Numbered from the stretch's first letter, positions 45,982-54,825 are shown. The stretch is DNA of 64,000 nt from Dysgonomonas sp. 520 (GCF_010501095.1 NZ_QVMP01000001.1:1-64000); one strand, 5' to 3'. Notes: a model not told the origin generated them from the sequence alone. Numbers and translations are program-made.

Positions 45982-46311
45982 TTACTCAAACATGTCAATT
46001 GAATCGCAGTAATCCAATTCGCCTCTGATAATATAAGTTATTTCTTCGGGCGTAAACTTGGTTATCTTGTCTTTTCGGGTATTTTTCAACACGTATTCAA
46101 CCAACTCATCTTCATCAATATCAACAATGGTGTCATCAGACACATCGCTATCCATAAGACCTTTATCTTCATAAAAGTCGTATATAATATCAATGATATA
46201 GGTGATCTCGTCGTTCGAAAATTTCCCCTTTAACTCTTGCGGCAGGCTTTTTTGTATGAATTTTACCGCTGCTTCTTCGTCATAGCCCAACAAATCGTTT
46301 TCTGCGCTCAT
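45982..46311 (-). CDS. Small acidic conserved hypothetical protein
   Basis: 109 aa, strongly acidic, with two similar helical halves: 'LKGKFSNDEITYIIDIIYDFYED' (~28-50) and 'ITKFTPEEITYIIRGELDYCDS' (~82-103). This suggests an internal duplication. No signal peptide and no recognised family. It reads toward the ompA-like gene, 39 bp away, and may share its message. Confidence 0.7.
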   Translation of the reverse strand: MSAENDLLGYDEEAAVKFIQKSLPQELKGKFSNDEITYIIDIIYDFYEDKGLMDSDVSDDTIVDIDEDELVEYVLKNTRKDKITKFTPEEITYIIRGELDYCDSIDMFE

Positions 46312-46466
46312 TCTGTTATGAACTTTTAATGTTTATACTGAAATATAACAATGTATAGAAAGTTTGTGTTCACTCGTGTTGTGAATATTTATTCTTTATT
46401 TAAATGACATACATATACTCAAAAGGTTTAATCCTTTTTATGAAAATATTTAAAATTTCAAATATT

Positions 46467-48119
46467 TTATTTCGCTTCGTTTTGATATAAAAATCGTTTG
46501 ATGCTCCGTTTGGGAGTTTTTTCAAACTCCTCTTCTCTAACAACATAACGGCTTATTTGGCTGTAATTAGCTAAACGTCCGTTTATTTGCTTTATCTCTT
46601 TGTCAAGCAAAGTTCTCAGATCTTCGTCAGATATTTTGTTCGCTTTCAAATATTCCAAATCCGGATATATGAGAGCCACCAGTTTGTTTTTGCTATCTTC
46701 AACAACCAATGATTCGGACACAAAGATACTATTATTAAGGAAATCTTCAATTTCTTCCGGATAAATATTCTGCCCTGAGGCTCCTAAAATCATGGTTTTA
46801 CTGCGTCCTCGTATATATATGAAGTCATTTTCGTCCATCACGCCAAGATCTCCCGTGTATAGCCAACCGTCTTTGTCTATGGCACTTGCCGTAGCTTCGG
46901 GGTCTTTAAAATATCCGCTCATGACATTCATACCCCTGACCAAAATTTCTCCGGCTATGCGTTGCGGATCTTCCGAGTCTATTTTCACTTCCATACGGTC
47001 GACAGGCTTACCGCACGAGGTTGCCCTGTATGTTTCCCAATAGTCGTAAGAGATTAGCGGACCACATTCCGTCATACCGTACCCCACGGTGTATGGGAAT
47101 TTTATTTTGGTGAGAAAATCTCCAATTTCTTTGTTCAATGCAGCGCCACCTATCACAACCTCAACAATATTACCGCCAAAGGCTTCTATCAGTTGTTTTC
47201 TGATCTTTTTGAATACGATATCCCTCAGCACAGGTATTTTAACCAGCGTGCTAACCGGCTGTTTTTTCAACACCGGAAACACTTTGCTTCGGATGATTTT
47301 TTCGATAATCAACGGAACTGCAATAACCAGCGTTGGTTTTGCCAGAGCAAAGGCCCCCAGAATAATTTGAGGTGATGGCACTTTCGAAATAAAGTGCATG
47401 TGCGAACCTTTGGTGATAGACAATAATACCTCGAAAGCCAATCCATACATGTGTGCCATAGGCAACATACACACAAACCCGTCGCCCGCCTTTACGAAAG
47501 GAATGTTGTCGATGGCGAAACGGGTGTTAGACCACAAGCTCCTGTATGGAATCATTACACCCTTGGGGTTGCTTGTAGTTCCTGACGTATAGTTTAAGAT
47601 TGCCAGATCTTCGGGTTGCTCGTCGTGTATATACACGTTTTCTTTGGTGAATCCATTCGGAAACTTTTTATCAAAAGCTACCTGCACATCAAATTCTCCG
47701 GATATATTGGACTTCAATATCGAAAAGTCGTCGATAAGTATTATCGAATCCAGTTGAGGCATTTCGGATTCGGCTAACCTCTTCCAAACGGTAGAGCCTA
47801 CAAATAATATCTTCGACTCGGAATGATTAACTATCCTATGCACACTCTCGGCATTGAAGTCGTGAAGTATTGTTGTTGCCGCCGCCCCATACGACAATGT
47901 AGCGAATATCCCGATTGCCCAATGTGTACTATTGGCTCCGCATAAGGCTATTTTATCTCCTTTTTTTACACCCAGAGCCTCGAATAGCAAGTGCAGTTTT
48001 GCCATTTCTTCGGCCAGATGTTTGTATGTATAAGTTTTTTTCTCAATATCAGTAAGCGCCGGTTTATCCCAATTGTTTGTTATTCCGTCTTTTACTAATT
48101 GTAAAAAGCTATTTTTCAT
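46467..48119 (-). CDS. AMP-binding acyl-CoA synthetase (long-chain fatty acid:CoA ligase type)
   Basis: 550 aa of the ANL superfamily. The P-loop motif LNYTSGTTSNPKGVMIPYR (~residue 175) and the adenylation motif VGYGMTECGPLISYD (~340) are clear, and the C-terminal hinge region with IRGRSKTMILGASGQNIYPEEIE is complete. It would activate a fatty or other carboxylic acid as an acyl-adenylate and then thioester. The exact substrate is not determined. The ATG follows a -7 box by 26 bases and a longer upstream ATG is not needed. Confidence 0.88.
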   Translation of the reverse strand: MKNSFLQLVKDGITNNWDKPALTDIEKKTYTYKHLAEEMAKLHLLFEALGVKKGDKIALCGANSTHWAIGIFATLSYGAAATTILHDFNAESVHRIVNHSESKILFVGSTVWKRLAESEMPQLDSIILIDDFSILKSNISGEFDVQVAFDKKFPNGFTKENVYIHDEQPEDLAILNYTSGTTSNPKGVMIPYRSLWSNTRFAIDNIPFVKAGDGFVCMLPMAHMYGLAFEVLLSITKGSHMHFISKVPSPQIILGAFALAKPTLVIAVPLIIEKIIRSKVFPVLKKQPVSTLVKIPVLRDIVFKKIRKQLIEAFGGNIVEVVIGGAALNKEIGDFLTKIKFPYTVGYGMTECGPLISYDYWETYRATSCGKPVDRMEVKIDSEDPQRIAGEILVRGMNVMSGYFKDPEATASAIDKDGWLYTGDLGVMDENDFIYIRGRSKTMILGASGQNIYPEEIEDFLNNSIFVSESLVVEDSKNKLVALIYPDLEYLKANKISDEDLRTLLDKEIKQINGRLANYSQISRYVVREEEFEKTPKRSIKRFLYQNEAK

Positions 48120-48145
48120 GAGTAAAGTTTTTATGATGATTATCG

Positions 48146-48153
48146 CAAATATA
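48146..48153 (-). promoter_or_regulatory. -7 box for acyl-CoA synthetase gene
   Basis: On the minus strand TATATTTG (48153-48146), 26 bases before the ATG. Confidence 0.65.
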
Positions 48154-48257
48154 AAGACTTTTTATAAGAATTATTATTTTTTCCTTTTCTAAAAGTCTTG
48201 GGGTAATGATTATTCTTTGTAGTTTCGGAAGGTATTTTATATAAATTATCCGATAAA

Positions 48258-48737
48258 ATGATGGAGAATAGAGAAATAACATGGTTGACACTACCTTTCA
48301 ACAAACTGGACTGCAAATCATTATACCAAATACTACGATTGCGAAGCGAGGTATTTGTTGTGGAGCAGGCTTGTGTATATCAGGATGTTGACGGCAAGGA
48401 TGTTAAAGCATTGCACGTTTTAGGCTACGCCGGCGAAGAACTTGTCGCTTATTGCCGTTTATTCAGAGCGGGCGATTATTTTGACGAACCTGCTATCGGG
48501 CGTGTGGTTGTATCAGCAGCACATCGCAGATTTGGCTATGGACATCAACTGATGGATAAGGCTATCGAAAAATTGTTTCATTGGGCGGGTGAATCGGAAA
48601 TTGTTATCTCTGCCCAACTATATTTGAAAAGATTTTACGAGGCTCATGATTTTGAGCAAATTAGCGACATATACCCGGAAGATGGCATTCCCCATATCAG
48701 GATGAGGAGAGAGATAAACAAAGAGCGGATTTTGTAA
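48258..48737 (+). CDS. GNAT acetyltransferase, ElaA-like
   Basis: 159 aa. The N-terminal KLDCKSLYQILRLRSEVFVVEQACVYQDVDGKD is characteristic of the ElaA branch of GNAT enzymes, followed by the acetyl-CoA loop IGRVVVSAAHRRFGYGHQLMDKA (V/I...RxxGxG form). It would acetylate an amine or amino-group substrate that is unknown. The next codon is also ATG (48261), so the true start may be one residue later. The stop codon lies inside the loop of its own terminator. Confidence 0.85.
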   Translation: MMENREITWLTLPFNKLDCKSLYQILRLRSEVFVVEQACVYQDVDGKDVKALHVLGYAGEELVAYCRLFRAGDYFDEPAIGRVVVSAAHRRFGYGHQLMDKAIEKLFHWAGESEIVISAQLYLKRFYEAHDFEQISDIYPEDGIPHIRMRREINKERIL

Positions 48738-48754
48738 ATTAATCCGCTCTTGTT
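48721..48754 (+). terminator. Terminator overlapping the 3' end of the elaA-like gene
   Basis: A perfect 11-bp stem AAGAGCGGATT (48721-48731)/AATCCGCTCTT (48741-48751), then TGTT. Its left arm encodes the last amino acids and the stop (48735-48737) lies in the loop. Confidence 0.75.
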
Positions 48755-48775
48755 CTGTCCTAATTTATAGAAACC

Positions 48776-48902
48776 GTCTAGACTTTTTCGTTTTATTCAA
48801 TTTTGTCATCCTGAGAGTATCGAAGGATCTGTTTTTTAGATGTTTCACTACGTTCAACATGACAAAAACTCAAAAATTAAGTATAATTTAAAAAGTCTAG
48901 AT
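48776..48902. mobile_element. MITE/REP-like element with terminal inverted repeats
   Basis: GTCTAGACTTTTT (48776-48788) and AAAAAGTCTAGAT (48890-48902) are matching terminal inverted repeats. Inside, TTTTGTCATCCTGAGAGTATCGAAGGATCT faces an imperfect complement ending at ...ACATGACAAAA, so the whole 127 bp could fold into one long hairpin. The inner 'gtcatcctgag...gaaggatct' phrase resembles a very common extragenic palindrome. No ORF is present. Confidence 0.6.
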
Positions 48903-48906
48903 GACT

Positions 48907-50040
48907 TCATAGTTTTTTGTTATATCCTCGTCTCGTTTTATGATGTTCGGCGTTGAACCCATCCCACTGCGACTGAATTTTGTTGTTCATCTCAAGCTCA
49001 GGATTTGTTTCGGCAAAACGGAATCCGCTCTTGTGTGCCGATGGAATGAAATCGTTGAAGATCATTGCATTTACTCCCTTTCCTTGATATTCGGGTGCTA
49101 CGCCCATAAGCATCAAATCTAATATAGGGTTCTTTTTGCCTTTCAAGTCTTTAAGTAAATGTATCCAACCTGTGGGGAACAATCTTCCTCTCGATTTTAT
49201 GAGCGACTGAGACAAGTTAGGTATACCAATACCGAAAGCAACAACTTCGTCCGTATCTTCTTTTATCACAATCGAAACCACATCCCACCGCAACAGAGGA
49301 ACATACATTTTGACATAATAGTCTATCTGTCTCTTTGTCAGGGGAGAAAACCCGTACAACGGTGCGTATGCCCTGTTCAGCAGATTAAACAGCTTGTCTA
49401 CGTATGGCGTTATCTGCTTCAAGTTTTTAAACTTAAGCAGTTTAAGTCCAAATTTTTCAGATACAATTTTCGCTATCCGCTGATGGCGTTCCGGCACTTC
49501 GGGCGGAACGGGAATATAAAACTCGTGCCAGTCTACGTCTTTCTCATACCCCAGACGTTCTATTTGTTCTTTATAGTATGGATAACTGTACGTAGTTCCC
49601 ATTGTCGAGATTCTATCGTATCCGTATATCAATAAACCTTCATGATCCAGGTCGGTAAATCCCAACGGGCCTTGTATTGCCTCCATCCCTTTACTTTTCG
49701 CCCAATTTTCGGCAGCATCGAACAGAGCATCAACAACCTCGTTGTCATCAATGAAGTCGACAAAGCCGAAACGTCCATGTTTTTGACCCCACACCTCATT
49801 GGCTTTGTGATTGATAATCGCTGCTATACGACCAACAACTTTTCCATCCTTGTATGCCAGAAAAAGTTGGCGTTCGCAAAATTCAAATGCCGGATTTTTT
49901 TCGGTATTGAAGGTATTGATCTCGTCCAGTATTAGTGAGGGTACATAATAAGGATTATCTTTATAAAGATCATCGATAGGGAATTTGACAAATTTTTTTA
50001 CAGAAGATTTGTCATTTGCTTCAACAATTGTAACTGACAT
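48907..50040 (-). CDS. GNAT-like conserved hypothetical protein
   Basis: 377 aa. The C-terminal half (VVAFGIGIPNLSQ...DLMLMGVAPEYQGKGVNAMIFNDFIP) has the GNAT acetyl-CoA loop form (xxPExQGKGxN). The N-terminal half (YYVPSLILDE...QLFLAYKDGKVVGRIAAIINHKANE) is a second, GNAT-related fold. No membrane segments. Similar proteins are common in Bacteroidetes without a known substrate. The promoter -7 box is 39 bases upstream. Confidence 0.8.
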   Translation of the reverse strand: MSVTIVEANDKSSVKKFVKFPIDDLYKDNPYYVPSLILDEINTFNTEKNPAFEFCERQLFLAYKDGKVVGRIAAIINHKANEVWGQKHGRFGFVDFIDDNEVVDALFDAAENWAKSKGMEAIQGPLGFTDLDHEGLLIYGYDRISTMGTTYSYPYYKEQIERLGYEKDVDWHEFYIPVPPEVPERHQRIAKIVSEKFGLKLLKFKNLKQITPYVDKLFNLLNRAYAPLYGFSPLTKRQIDYYVKMYVPLLRWDVVSIVIKEDTDEVVAFGIGIPNLSQSLIKSRGRLFPTGWIHLLKDLKGKKNPILDLMLMGVAPEYQGKGVNAMIFNDFIPSAHKSGFRFAETNPELEMNNKIQSQWDGFNAEHHKTRRGYNKKL

Positions 50041-50078
50041 TCTTTAAGTCTCGATAGTTAAGAATTATTTTGATACGG

Positions 50079-50086
50079 CAAATATA
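50079..50086 (-). promoter_or_regulatory. -7 box for GNAT-like gene
   Basis: On the minus strand TATATTTG (50086-50079), 38 bases before the ATG. Confidence 0.6.
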
Positions 50087-50107
50087 GTATTTTTTTACCA
50101 ATCCATC

Positions 50108-50887
50108 TTATATTCTTCTTATAGCAGAAAGAATATGCGAATAAGCGGATGTCTCGTCATTCATAATCCCCTTATTATCAACAGGCTCTATTTTAACTTT
50201 ACCCGAAGCATGAATAATTTTCCCATCTCCCAGATAGATGCCAACATGTGTCGTCTTTTCATCTTTCTCGAAAAAAAGAAGGTCGGTTGGCTGAGCTTCA
50301 GCTAAAGAACTTATGATTTCGCCCTCTTTCACCTGTGTCCCGGCATCTCTGGTTAATGAAAAACCATTCATGGCAAAAACAGTCTGAACCAATCCGGAGC
50401 AATCGATGCCAAAAACGTTTTTCCCTCCCCACATATATGGCGAATTAAGGAATAGCATGGCTGTTGCTATTATATTGTCTTTGCTGCTATGTGGCAGATA
50501 GGTAACAAAACTGGGATGTATCTGAAAGGTCTTTCCTGCAATATCAAAACTACTATTCTCCGGATTATAGAATGGCAAACGGCTGCCTGCCGACAGGTGA
50601 TATATGCTCTTGTCTGTCATGCAAAATGCGTCGGCAATAGGAACACAGGTCATAAATGTAGGGTGAGAAAGGAGTTTTGTGTATATTTCCTCGTCTATTT
50701 CTGTCAGCATCTTCGCATCCACCCATCCGGTGTACGAATCAATCGAGTTTTTTATCTTTACAAAAGATTCGCTATCCCCCTCTACCTCACAGGTTTCCCC
50801 GAACAGCAATTGCGTTACCATTTCGGCTTGTTCTTGCGGTGCACTTCTAACGGGCGTTACAGAATTCAGATTGACAACGTATTTCAT
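50108..50887 (-). CDS. NlpC/P60-family peptidoglycan peptidase
   Basis: 259 aa. Two SH3-like domains (~residues 5-60 and ~75-130, with VRSAPQEQAEMVTQLLFGE and TGWVDA) precede an NlpC/P60 cysteine-peptidase domain. Cys163 in IDCSGL is the nucleophile, His214 in THVGIYLG is the base, and His226 in IIHAS may be the third residue. This is the YkfC/dipeptidyl-peptidase VI type, cleaving gamma-D-Glu-mDAP bonds of wall peptides. No signal peptide, so it may recycle muropeptides inside the cell. The ATG at 50887 lies past the terminator hairpin; a frame start at 50923 would begin inside it. Confidence 0.85.
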   Translation of the reverse strand: MKYVVNLNSVTPVRSAPQEQAEMVTQLLFGETCEVEGDSESFVKIKNSIDSYTGWVDAKMLTEIDEEIYTKLLSHPTFMTCVPIADAFCMTDKSIYHLSAGSRLPFYNPENSSFDIAGKTFQIHPSFVTYLPHSSKDNIIATAMLFLNSPYMWGGKNVFGIDCSGLVQTVFAMNGFSLTRDAGTQVKEGEIISSLAEAQPTDLLFFEKDEKTTHVGIYLGDGKIIHASGKVKIEPVDNKGIMNDETSAYSHILSAIRRI

Positions 50888-50903
50888 AATTGTATTTTTA
50901 TCC

Positions 50904-50933
50904 ATAAAAAAAGGAGACATCATCGGCCTCCTC
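50904..50933 (-). terminator. Weak terminator after T9SS-tagged gene
   Basis: On the minus strand AGGAG (50932-50928) pairs with CTCCT (50916-50912), with a T7 tract after it. Confidence 0.45.
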
Positions 50934-50965
50934 TTGTTATTTAATTTCTGTTTTTACTATTTTTT

Positions 50966-51310
50966 TTATCGGACAATGAATTTCTTTGCCCCGAATTTTT
51001 TAGATCCGTCTTCTACCGAGTAGATGTACGTACCTCTTTCGAGTGAAGTTGGTAAATCAATATTGTTTATTCCTCCGGCAAGTTTCACAGATACAACGCA
51101 TTTTCCTAACAGGTTGTATATCTTCAACGTTTTTGCTGTTTTGAAATTATACGAAAATCTAACGTTATCTGTAACCGTACTTGTTATATTGATAAATTCT
51201 TCTTCACCCATACTTGTGGCAATTCCATCACCGGAAGCGTTGAAAGACGGGCTTTCAGCGTATCCATGCAATGCAAAGGACAAGAATATTAAAAGTAGAA
51301 TTTTCTTCAT
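50966..51310 (-). CDS. Small secreted protein with T9SS type A sorting domain
   Basis: 114 aa. Signal peptide ~1-18 (to YA|ES), ~25 intervening residues, then a complete type A C-terminal sorting domain of ~70 residues (VRFSYNF... LKIYNLLGKCVVSVKLAGGINNIDLPTSLERGTYIYSVEDGSKKFGAKKFIVR). The domain directs substrates through the type IX system, after which it is usually removed. There is almost no cargo, so the mature product would be a short peptide. It has its own promoter. Function unknown. Confidence 0.8.
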   Translation of the reverse strand: MKKILLLIFLSFALHGYAESPSFNASGDGIATSMGEEEFINITSTVTDNVRFSYNFKTAKTLKIYNLLGKCVVSVKLAGGINNIDLPTSLERGTYIYSVEDGSKKFGAKKFIVR

Positions 51311-51340
51311 AATTACAGTTTATACCCAATTATACATGGA

Positions 51341-51348
51341 CAAATGTA
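51341..51348 (-). promoter_or_regulatory. Promoter of the T9SS-tagged gene
   Basis: On the minus strand TACATTTG (51348-51341) with a TTG about 20 bases upstream; 30 bases to the ATG. Confidence 0.7.
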
Positions 51349-51423
51349 GGGAATCTATTCCGAATAAACAAGCGTTTCTTTTATATTTTCGTTGTTAAAA
51401 ACACAAAAAAGGTTACAGTCTTA

Positions 51424-52365
51424 TTATATATCCACTACATTTTCTTTCAATGCCTCATCAAGCAAGGCCTTGGGCACGGAGCGTTTTATCTCGCTTATGA
51501 TAATTTTCACAACTTTCTCTCGTAGAAAGTCTTTGCGTGTAACCAAACTTATCTCCCGCACGGGGTTTATGCCTTTGAATGGCCTTATATTTTTTTTCTG
51601 GGTTTCGCTCAACTCGTTGATTGCCATTTCGGGAATGATGGTCAACCCGCTATTGTTGTCGACGATATTGACAAGGGTATTGATGCTTCCCGCCTCATAC
51701 GTGAACAGGTTGTGAGAGCTTTTACGCTTTCTCAGGTTACATAGCTTCAATATCTGATTGCGAAAGCAATGCACATCTTCCAACAGCCAAAGCCTGTTGA
51801 CGTTTATGTCATCTTCTTCCAGTTCTTTTTTTGCATAAAGCGAAGTCTCGCGAGGAGAAACATACGAGAAAAAGCGTTCGTAATAGACCGGATGTTCTTT
51901 TATTTTGTCGTTCTTCAAGGGTGTAGCCAGAACTGCCCCGTCGAGGGTTCCGCTCATCAGCCGTTCTATTATCTGGGCTGTTGTTACTTCTTCTATCGAC
52001 AGTTCGATGTCGTAACCGTTTTCTTCGTGTACCTGCATGAATACGGGCAGCAAATACGGTGCGATGGTGGGGATAATGCCTAAACGGAAGACTCCTTGCA
52101 CAACGCCTTTTTCTTCCTGAATGATTTCTTTTATTTGCTTCACCTGCGACACTATCACTCTGGCCTGATTGATAACTTGTGTCCCAATCGGGGTTGGCTG
52201 CACAGGCAACTGGCTGCGATCGAATATTTTGATATCCAGTTCATCTTCCAGTTTCTGGATCATCATACTCAGTGTTGGTTGTGTTACAAAAGAGGCTTCT
52301 GCCGCTTTTGCAAAGTGACGATGTGTGTCTACTGCTATTATGTACTCCAGTTGTTGTATATTCAT
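51424..52365 (-). CDS. oxyR: LysR-family peroxide sensor OxyR
   Basis: 313 aa. An N-terminal winged helix-turn-helix (residues ~1-60, FAKAAEASFVTQPTLSMMIQKLE) binds DNA. The regulatory domain has Cys200 and Cys209 in EDVHCFRNQILKLCN, with the same nine-residue spacing as the redox Cys199/Cys208 pair of E. coli OxyR (HCLRDQAMGFC), so peroxide sensing is well supported. It probably controls peroxide defence genes. The gene is 21 bp downstream of yggS and likely co-transcribed with it. Regulatory targets are not seen here. Confidence 0.92.
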   Translation of the reverse strand: MNIQQLEYIIAVDTHRHFAKAAEASFVTQPTLSMMIQKLEDELDIKIFDRSQLPVQPTPIGTQVINQARVIVSQVKQIKEIIQEEKGVVQGVFRLGIIPTIAPYLLPVFMQVHEENGYDIELSIEEVTTAQIIERLMSGTLDGAVLATPLKNDKIKEHPVYYERFFSYVSPRETSLYAKKELEEDDINVNRLWLLEDVHCFRNQILKLCNLRKRKSSHNLFTYEAGSINTLVNIVDNNSGLTIIPEMAINELSETQKKNIRPFKGINPVREISLVTRKDFLREKVVKIIISEIKRSVPKALLDEALKENVVDI

Positions 52366-52386
52366 AGTGTTCTCGTACTAAAAGGT

Positions 52387-53055
52387 TTAGTATTCTCTCT
52401 CACCAAAGATGGATGTTCCTATTCTGACCATTGTAGAACCTTCTTCTATGGCTATACGGTAATCGTGCGACATGCCCATTGATATTTCGCTAAAATAATC
52501 AAAATCTTTGAAATAATCTTGTTTTAGACAGTCAAAAAAACTTCTCAAGGCTTTGAATTCTTCCCTTACTTTCTTTTCGTCGTCGGTATATGTTGCCATC
52601 CCCATAACTCCGGCAATGCGTGCGTATTTCAGGCTTTGCCAATTGTTTTGATCGAGCATTTTTTCACATTCGTCAAAATCGAACCCGAGTTTACTTTCTT
52701 CGTCTGCAATGTGAATTTCGAGCAAACAATTTATTGTTTTCCCTATTTTAGCGGCATTTTTCTCTATTTCCGAAATCAATTTCCAACTGTCAACACTATG
52801 TATGGTGTGCGTGTATGGCAATATCGCTTTCACTTTATTGGTTTGAAGATGCCCGATAAAGTGCCACTGTATGTCGGAGGGCAAGAGGTTTTGTTTCTGC
52901 TCAACCTCTTGCTGCCTGCTTTCTCCAAATATCCGTTGACCTGCGTTGTAGGCTTCCAATATAGCTTCGCAGGGATGAAACTTCGATACGGCAATCAGTT
53001 TAACGTGATCGGGTATCGTACTTCTTATTTCTGTCAGATTTGAAGCTATGCTCAT
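52387..53055 (-). CDS. yggS: PLP homeostasis protein (YggS/PROSC family)
   Basis: 222 aa single-domain TIM-barrel PLP-binding protein. The lysine of KLIAVSKFHP (~25-34) forms the PLP aldimine, and the family HFIGHLQTNKVKAI, HSVDS and MGMATYTDD blocks are present. It keeps free pyridoxal phosphate in balance; no catalytic activity is known. The start at 53055 is preferred because MSIASNLTEI opens the first helix; an upstream start at 53088 overlaps the DUF4494 gene. The preceding gene ends 7 bp away. Confidence 0.9.
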   Translation of the reverse strand: MSIASNLTEIRSTIPDHVKLIAVSKFHPCEAILEAYNAGQRIFGESRQQEVEQKQNLLPSDIQWHFIGHLQTNKVKAILPYTHTIHSVDSWKLISEIEKNAAKIGKTINCLLEIHIADEESKLGFDFDECEKMLDQNNWQSLKYARIAGVMGMATYTDDEKKVREEFKALRSFFDCLKQDYFKDFDYFSEISMGMSHDYRIAIEEGSTMVRIGTSIFGEREY

Positions 53056-53062
53056 ATCACTA

Positions 53063-53608
53063 TCATTCGGCGTCGGCATCCGCCGCATCTTCCTCCACTT
53101 CCGGGTTTGCCTCCAAAGCGGCGTTCAACTCGGTTTTCAGTGTTTCTACAACAGCGTTTGTCTTACTTTCGGTTTTGGTTACTTGCGAATATGGGAAAAC
53201 ATCCATCAGCATTGTTTCGGACAAACTGGCGATGCTGTAATCGGCCAGCGTTCCTGCCATTCCTTTTTCTACAACAGCCAATGCCTCCTTCAAATCGCAG
53301 GCTTGAGCCAACATCTGAACGGCCGTCTTTTTTTCCGATCCGCTTTTTTCATCGAGGGTAATAAAATATACCTTGGCTTTGAAGTAACGGTCGCCATTTT
53401 CGTTAAAGAAAATTTCGGCAAGTTTCATCCTTTTTATGTCGGCAACTGTAAATTCGCCACTGATATAAGGTCTTATTTCTTCAATGATGCGGGCTTCTGC
53501 TTCCGTGAAAGAAAGTGCGTCAACCAAATATGGCTCCGTTACTTTTTTCTGCATCCCGTTTTCCAAGGTTTTGTCGTAGCTAACCTTGCATTCAAACCAA
53601 TTGTGCAT
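53063..53608 (-). CDS. DUF4494 domain protein
   Basis: 181 aa. The N-terminal MHNWFECKVSYDKTLENGMQKKVTEPYLVDALSFTEAEARI is the signature of DUF4494, a Bacteroidetes-specific family of unknown function. The last ~30 residues are acidic and low-complexity (NPEVEEDAADADAE). It is first in the probable DUF4494-yggS-oxyR unit. The 280 bp upstream are AT-rich; only the -7 box at 53845 for the opposite gene is clear. Confidence 0.88.
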   Translation of the reverse strand: MHNWFECKVSYDKTLENGMQKKVTEPYLVDALSFTEAEARIIEEIRPYISGEFTVADIKRMKLAEIFFNENGDRYFKAKVYFITLDEKSGSEKKTAVQMLAQACDLKEALAVVEKGMAGTLADYSIASLSETMLMDVFPYSQVTKTESKTNAVVETLKTELNAALEANPEVEEDAADADAE

Positions 53609-53844
53609 ACTCTAATTGTTGTTATCTGGTTAATAATTATAATCGTATTTGATGGCGAAAGTAATTAATAAAGATGAAAAAGAGATAAATAAAAACTATA
53701 AAAAATAATATTTAATTCGATTTTACGGTTGTGATAATTACATTCTGCCGATTTTCAATTCGCTGAAACAAGAGCATGATGTATAGAAAAATGGCATATC
53801 CGAAATTGGTTCTTTTTAATTGACTGCATGTCTTCAACTTTTAC

Positions 53845-53852
53845 TACTTTTG
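53845..53852 (+). promoter_or_regulatory. -7 box for the GT2-deacetylase-DgkA operon
   Basis: TACTTTTG matches TAnnTTTG; 37 bases before the ATG. A TTG lies 22 bases upstream. Confidence 0.6.
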
Positions 53853-53889
53853 TATTGCTAAAGTATTAAAAAAGAATATTCATAAACAG

Positions 53890-54825
53890 ATGAAGCAAAA
53901 AAAAGTGTCAGTCATTTTGTGCAGCTACAATGAGGCTACAAACCTGCCTACGGTTGTAGCGGCTGTTCATGAGAATATGGATAAGTTACCGTACGATTAT
54001 GAAATAATTATTGTGAATGATGGTAGTTCCGACAATTCGATGGAAGTGATTGAACAACTATGCAAAGATGACGATAAGCTATATTACATAGAATTCTCTC
54101 GCAACTTCGGGCATCAGAATGCCCTGAAAGCAGGGTTGGACTATGCAACCGGCGATTGCCTGATTTCGATGGACGCAGATATGCAACATCCGCCGCGTAT
54201 GCTGCCCCGGTTTCTCGAAAAATGGGAAGAGGGATACGATATTGTATACACCCGCCGAATGGAAGATCAGAATTTGCCAAAAATGAAGCGTAAAACATCG
54301 GCATGGTATTACCGGATTATAAATATGCTGTCGGACATTGAACTGGAGGAGGGCACTGCCGATTTCAGGCTGATGGACAGGAAAGCGGCAAACGTCATCA
54401 TCGGAATAAAGGGAAGCAGCCTATTTATCCGGGGATTGGTAAAATGGATTGGCTTCAAACAATATGGCATAGACTACATGCCCGACGAACGCCTTTCGGG
54501 AAGCACCAAATATACGGTCAAAAAAATGATGAGCATGGCTGTACAGGGAATACTCTCTTTCAGCACAAAGCCGTTGCACATAGCACTTTATTCAGGATTT
54601 ATTATCGCTGCACTTTCCCTGCTGTCCATGCCTTATGCTTTCATCAGTTACTTCACCGATCATTATAGCAACGGTTGGGCATCATTGATATGTGTGGTCG
54701 GTTTTCTGGGAGGTTTCCAGTTGTTCGTCCTCGGCATTATAGGTTTATATATCGGGCGGATATTTAATCAGACCAAAAATTATCCGGCATACATCGTAAG
54801 AAGTACAAATATCCCGCAAAAATGA
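53890..54825 (+). CDS. GT2 glycosyltransferase (polyprenyl-phosphate sugar synthase type)
   Basis: 311 aa. The N-terminal GT-A domain has ILCSYNEATNLP, VNDGSSDNS and the DADMQHPP metal motif (~residues 97-104). Two membrane helices at ~235-290 anchor it, as in DPM1/GtrB/ArnC enzymes that transfer a sugar from a nucleotide to a lipid phosphate carrier. It is the first gene of a coupled trio: 4-bp overlaps lead to a deacetylase and then DgkA. Together these suggest building or trimming of an envelope lipid-linked sugar. Confidence 0.88.
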   Translation: MKQKKVSVILCSYNEATNLPTVVAAVHENMDKLPYDYEIIIVNDGSSDNSMEVIEQLCKDDDKLYYIEFSRNFGHQNALKAGLDYATGDCLISMDADMQHPPRMLPRFLEKWEEGYDIVYTRRMEDQNLPKMKRKTSAWYYRIINMLSDIELEEGTADFRLMDRKAANVIIGIKGSSLFIRGLVKWIGFKQYGIDYMPDERLSGSTKYTVKKMMSMAVQGILSFSTKPLHIALYSGFIIAALSLLSMPYAFISYFTDHYSNGWASLICVVGFLGGFQLFVLGIIGLYIGRIFNQTKNYPAYIVRSTNIPQK

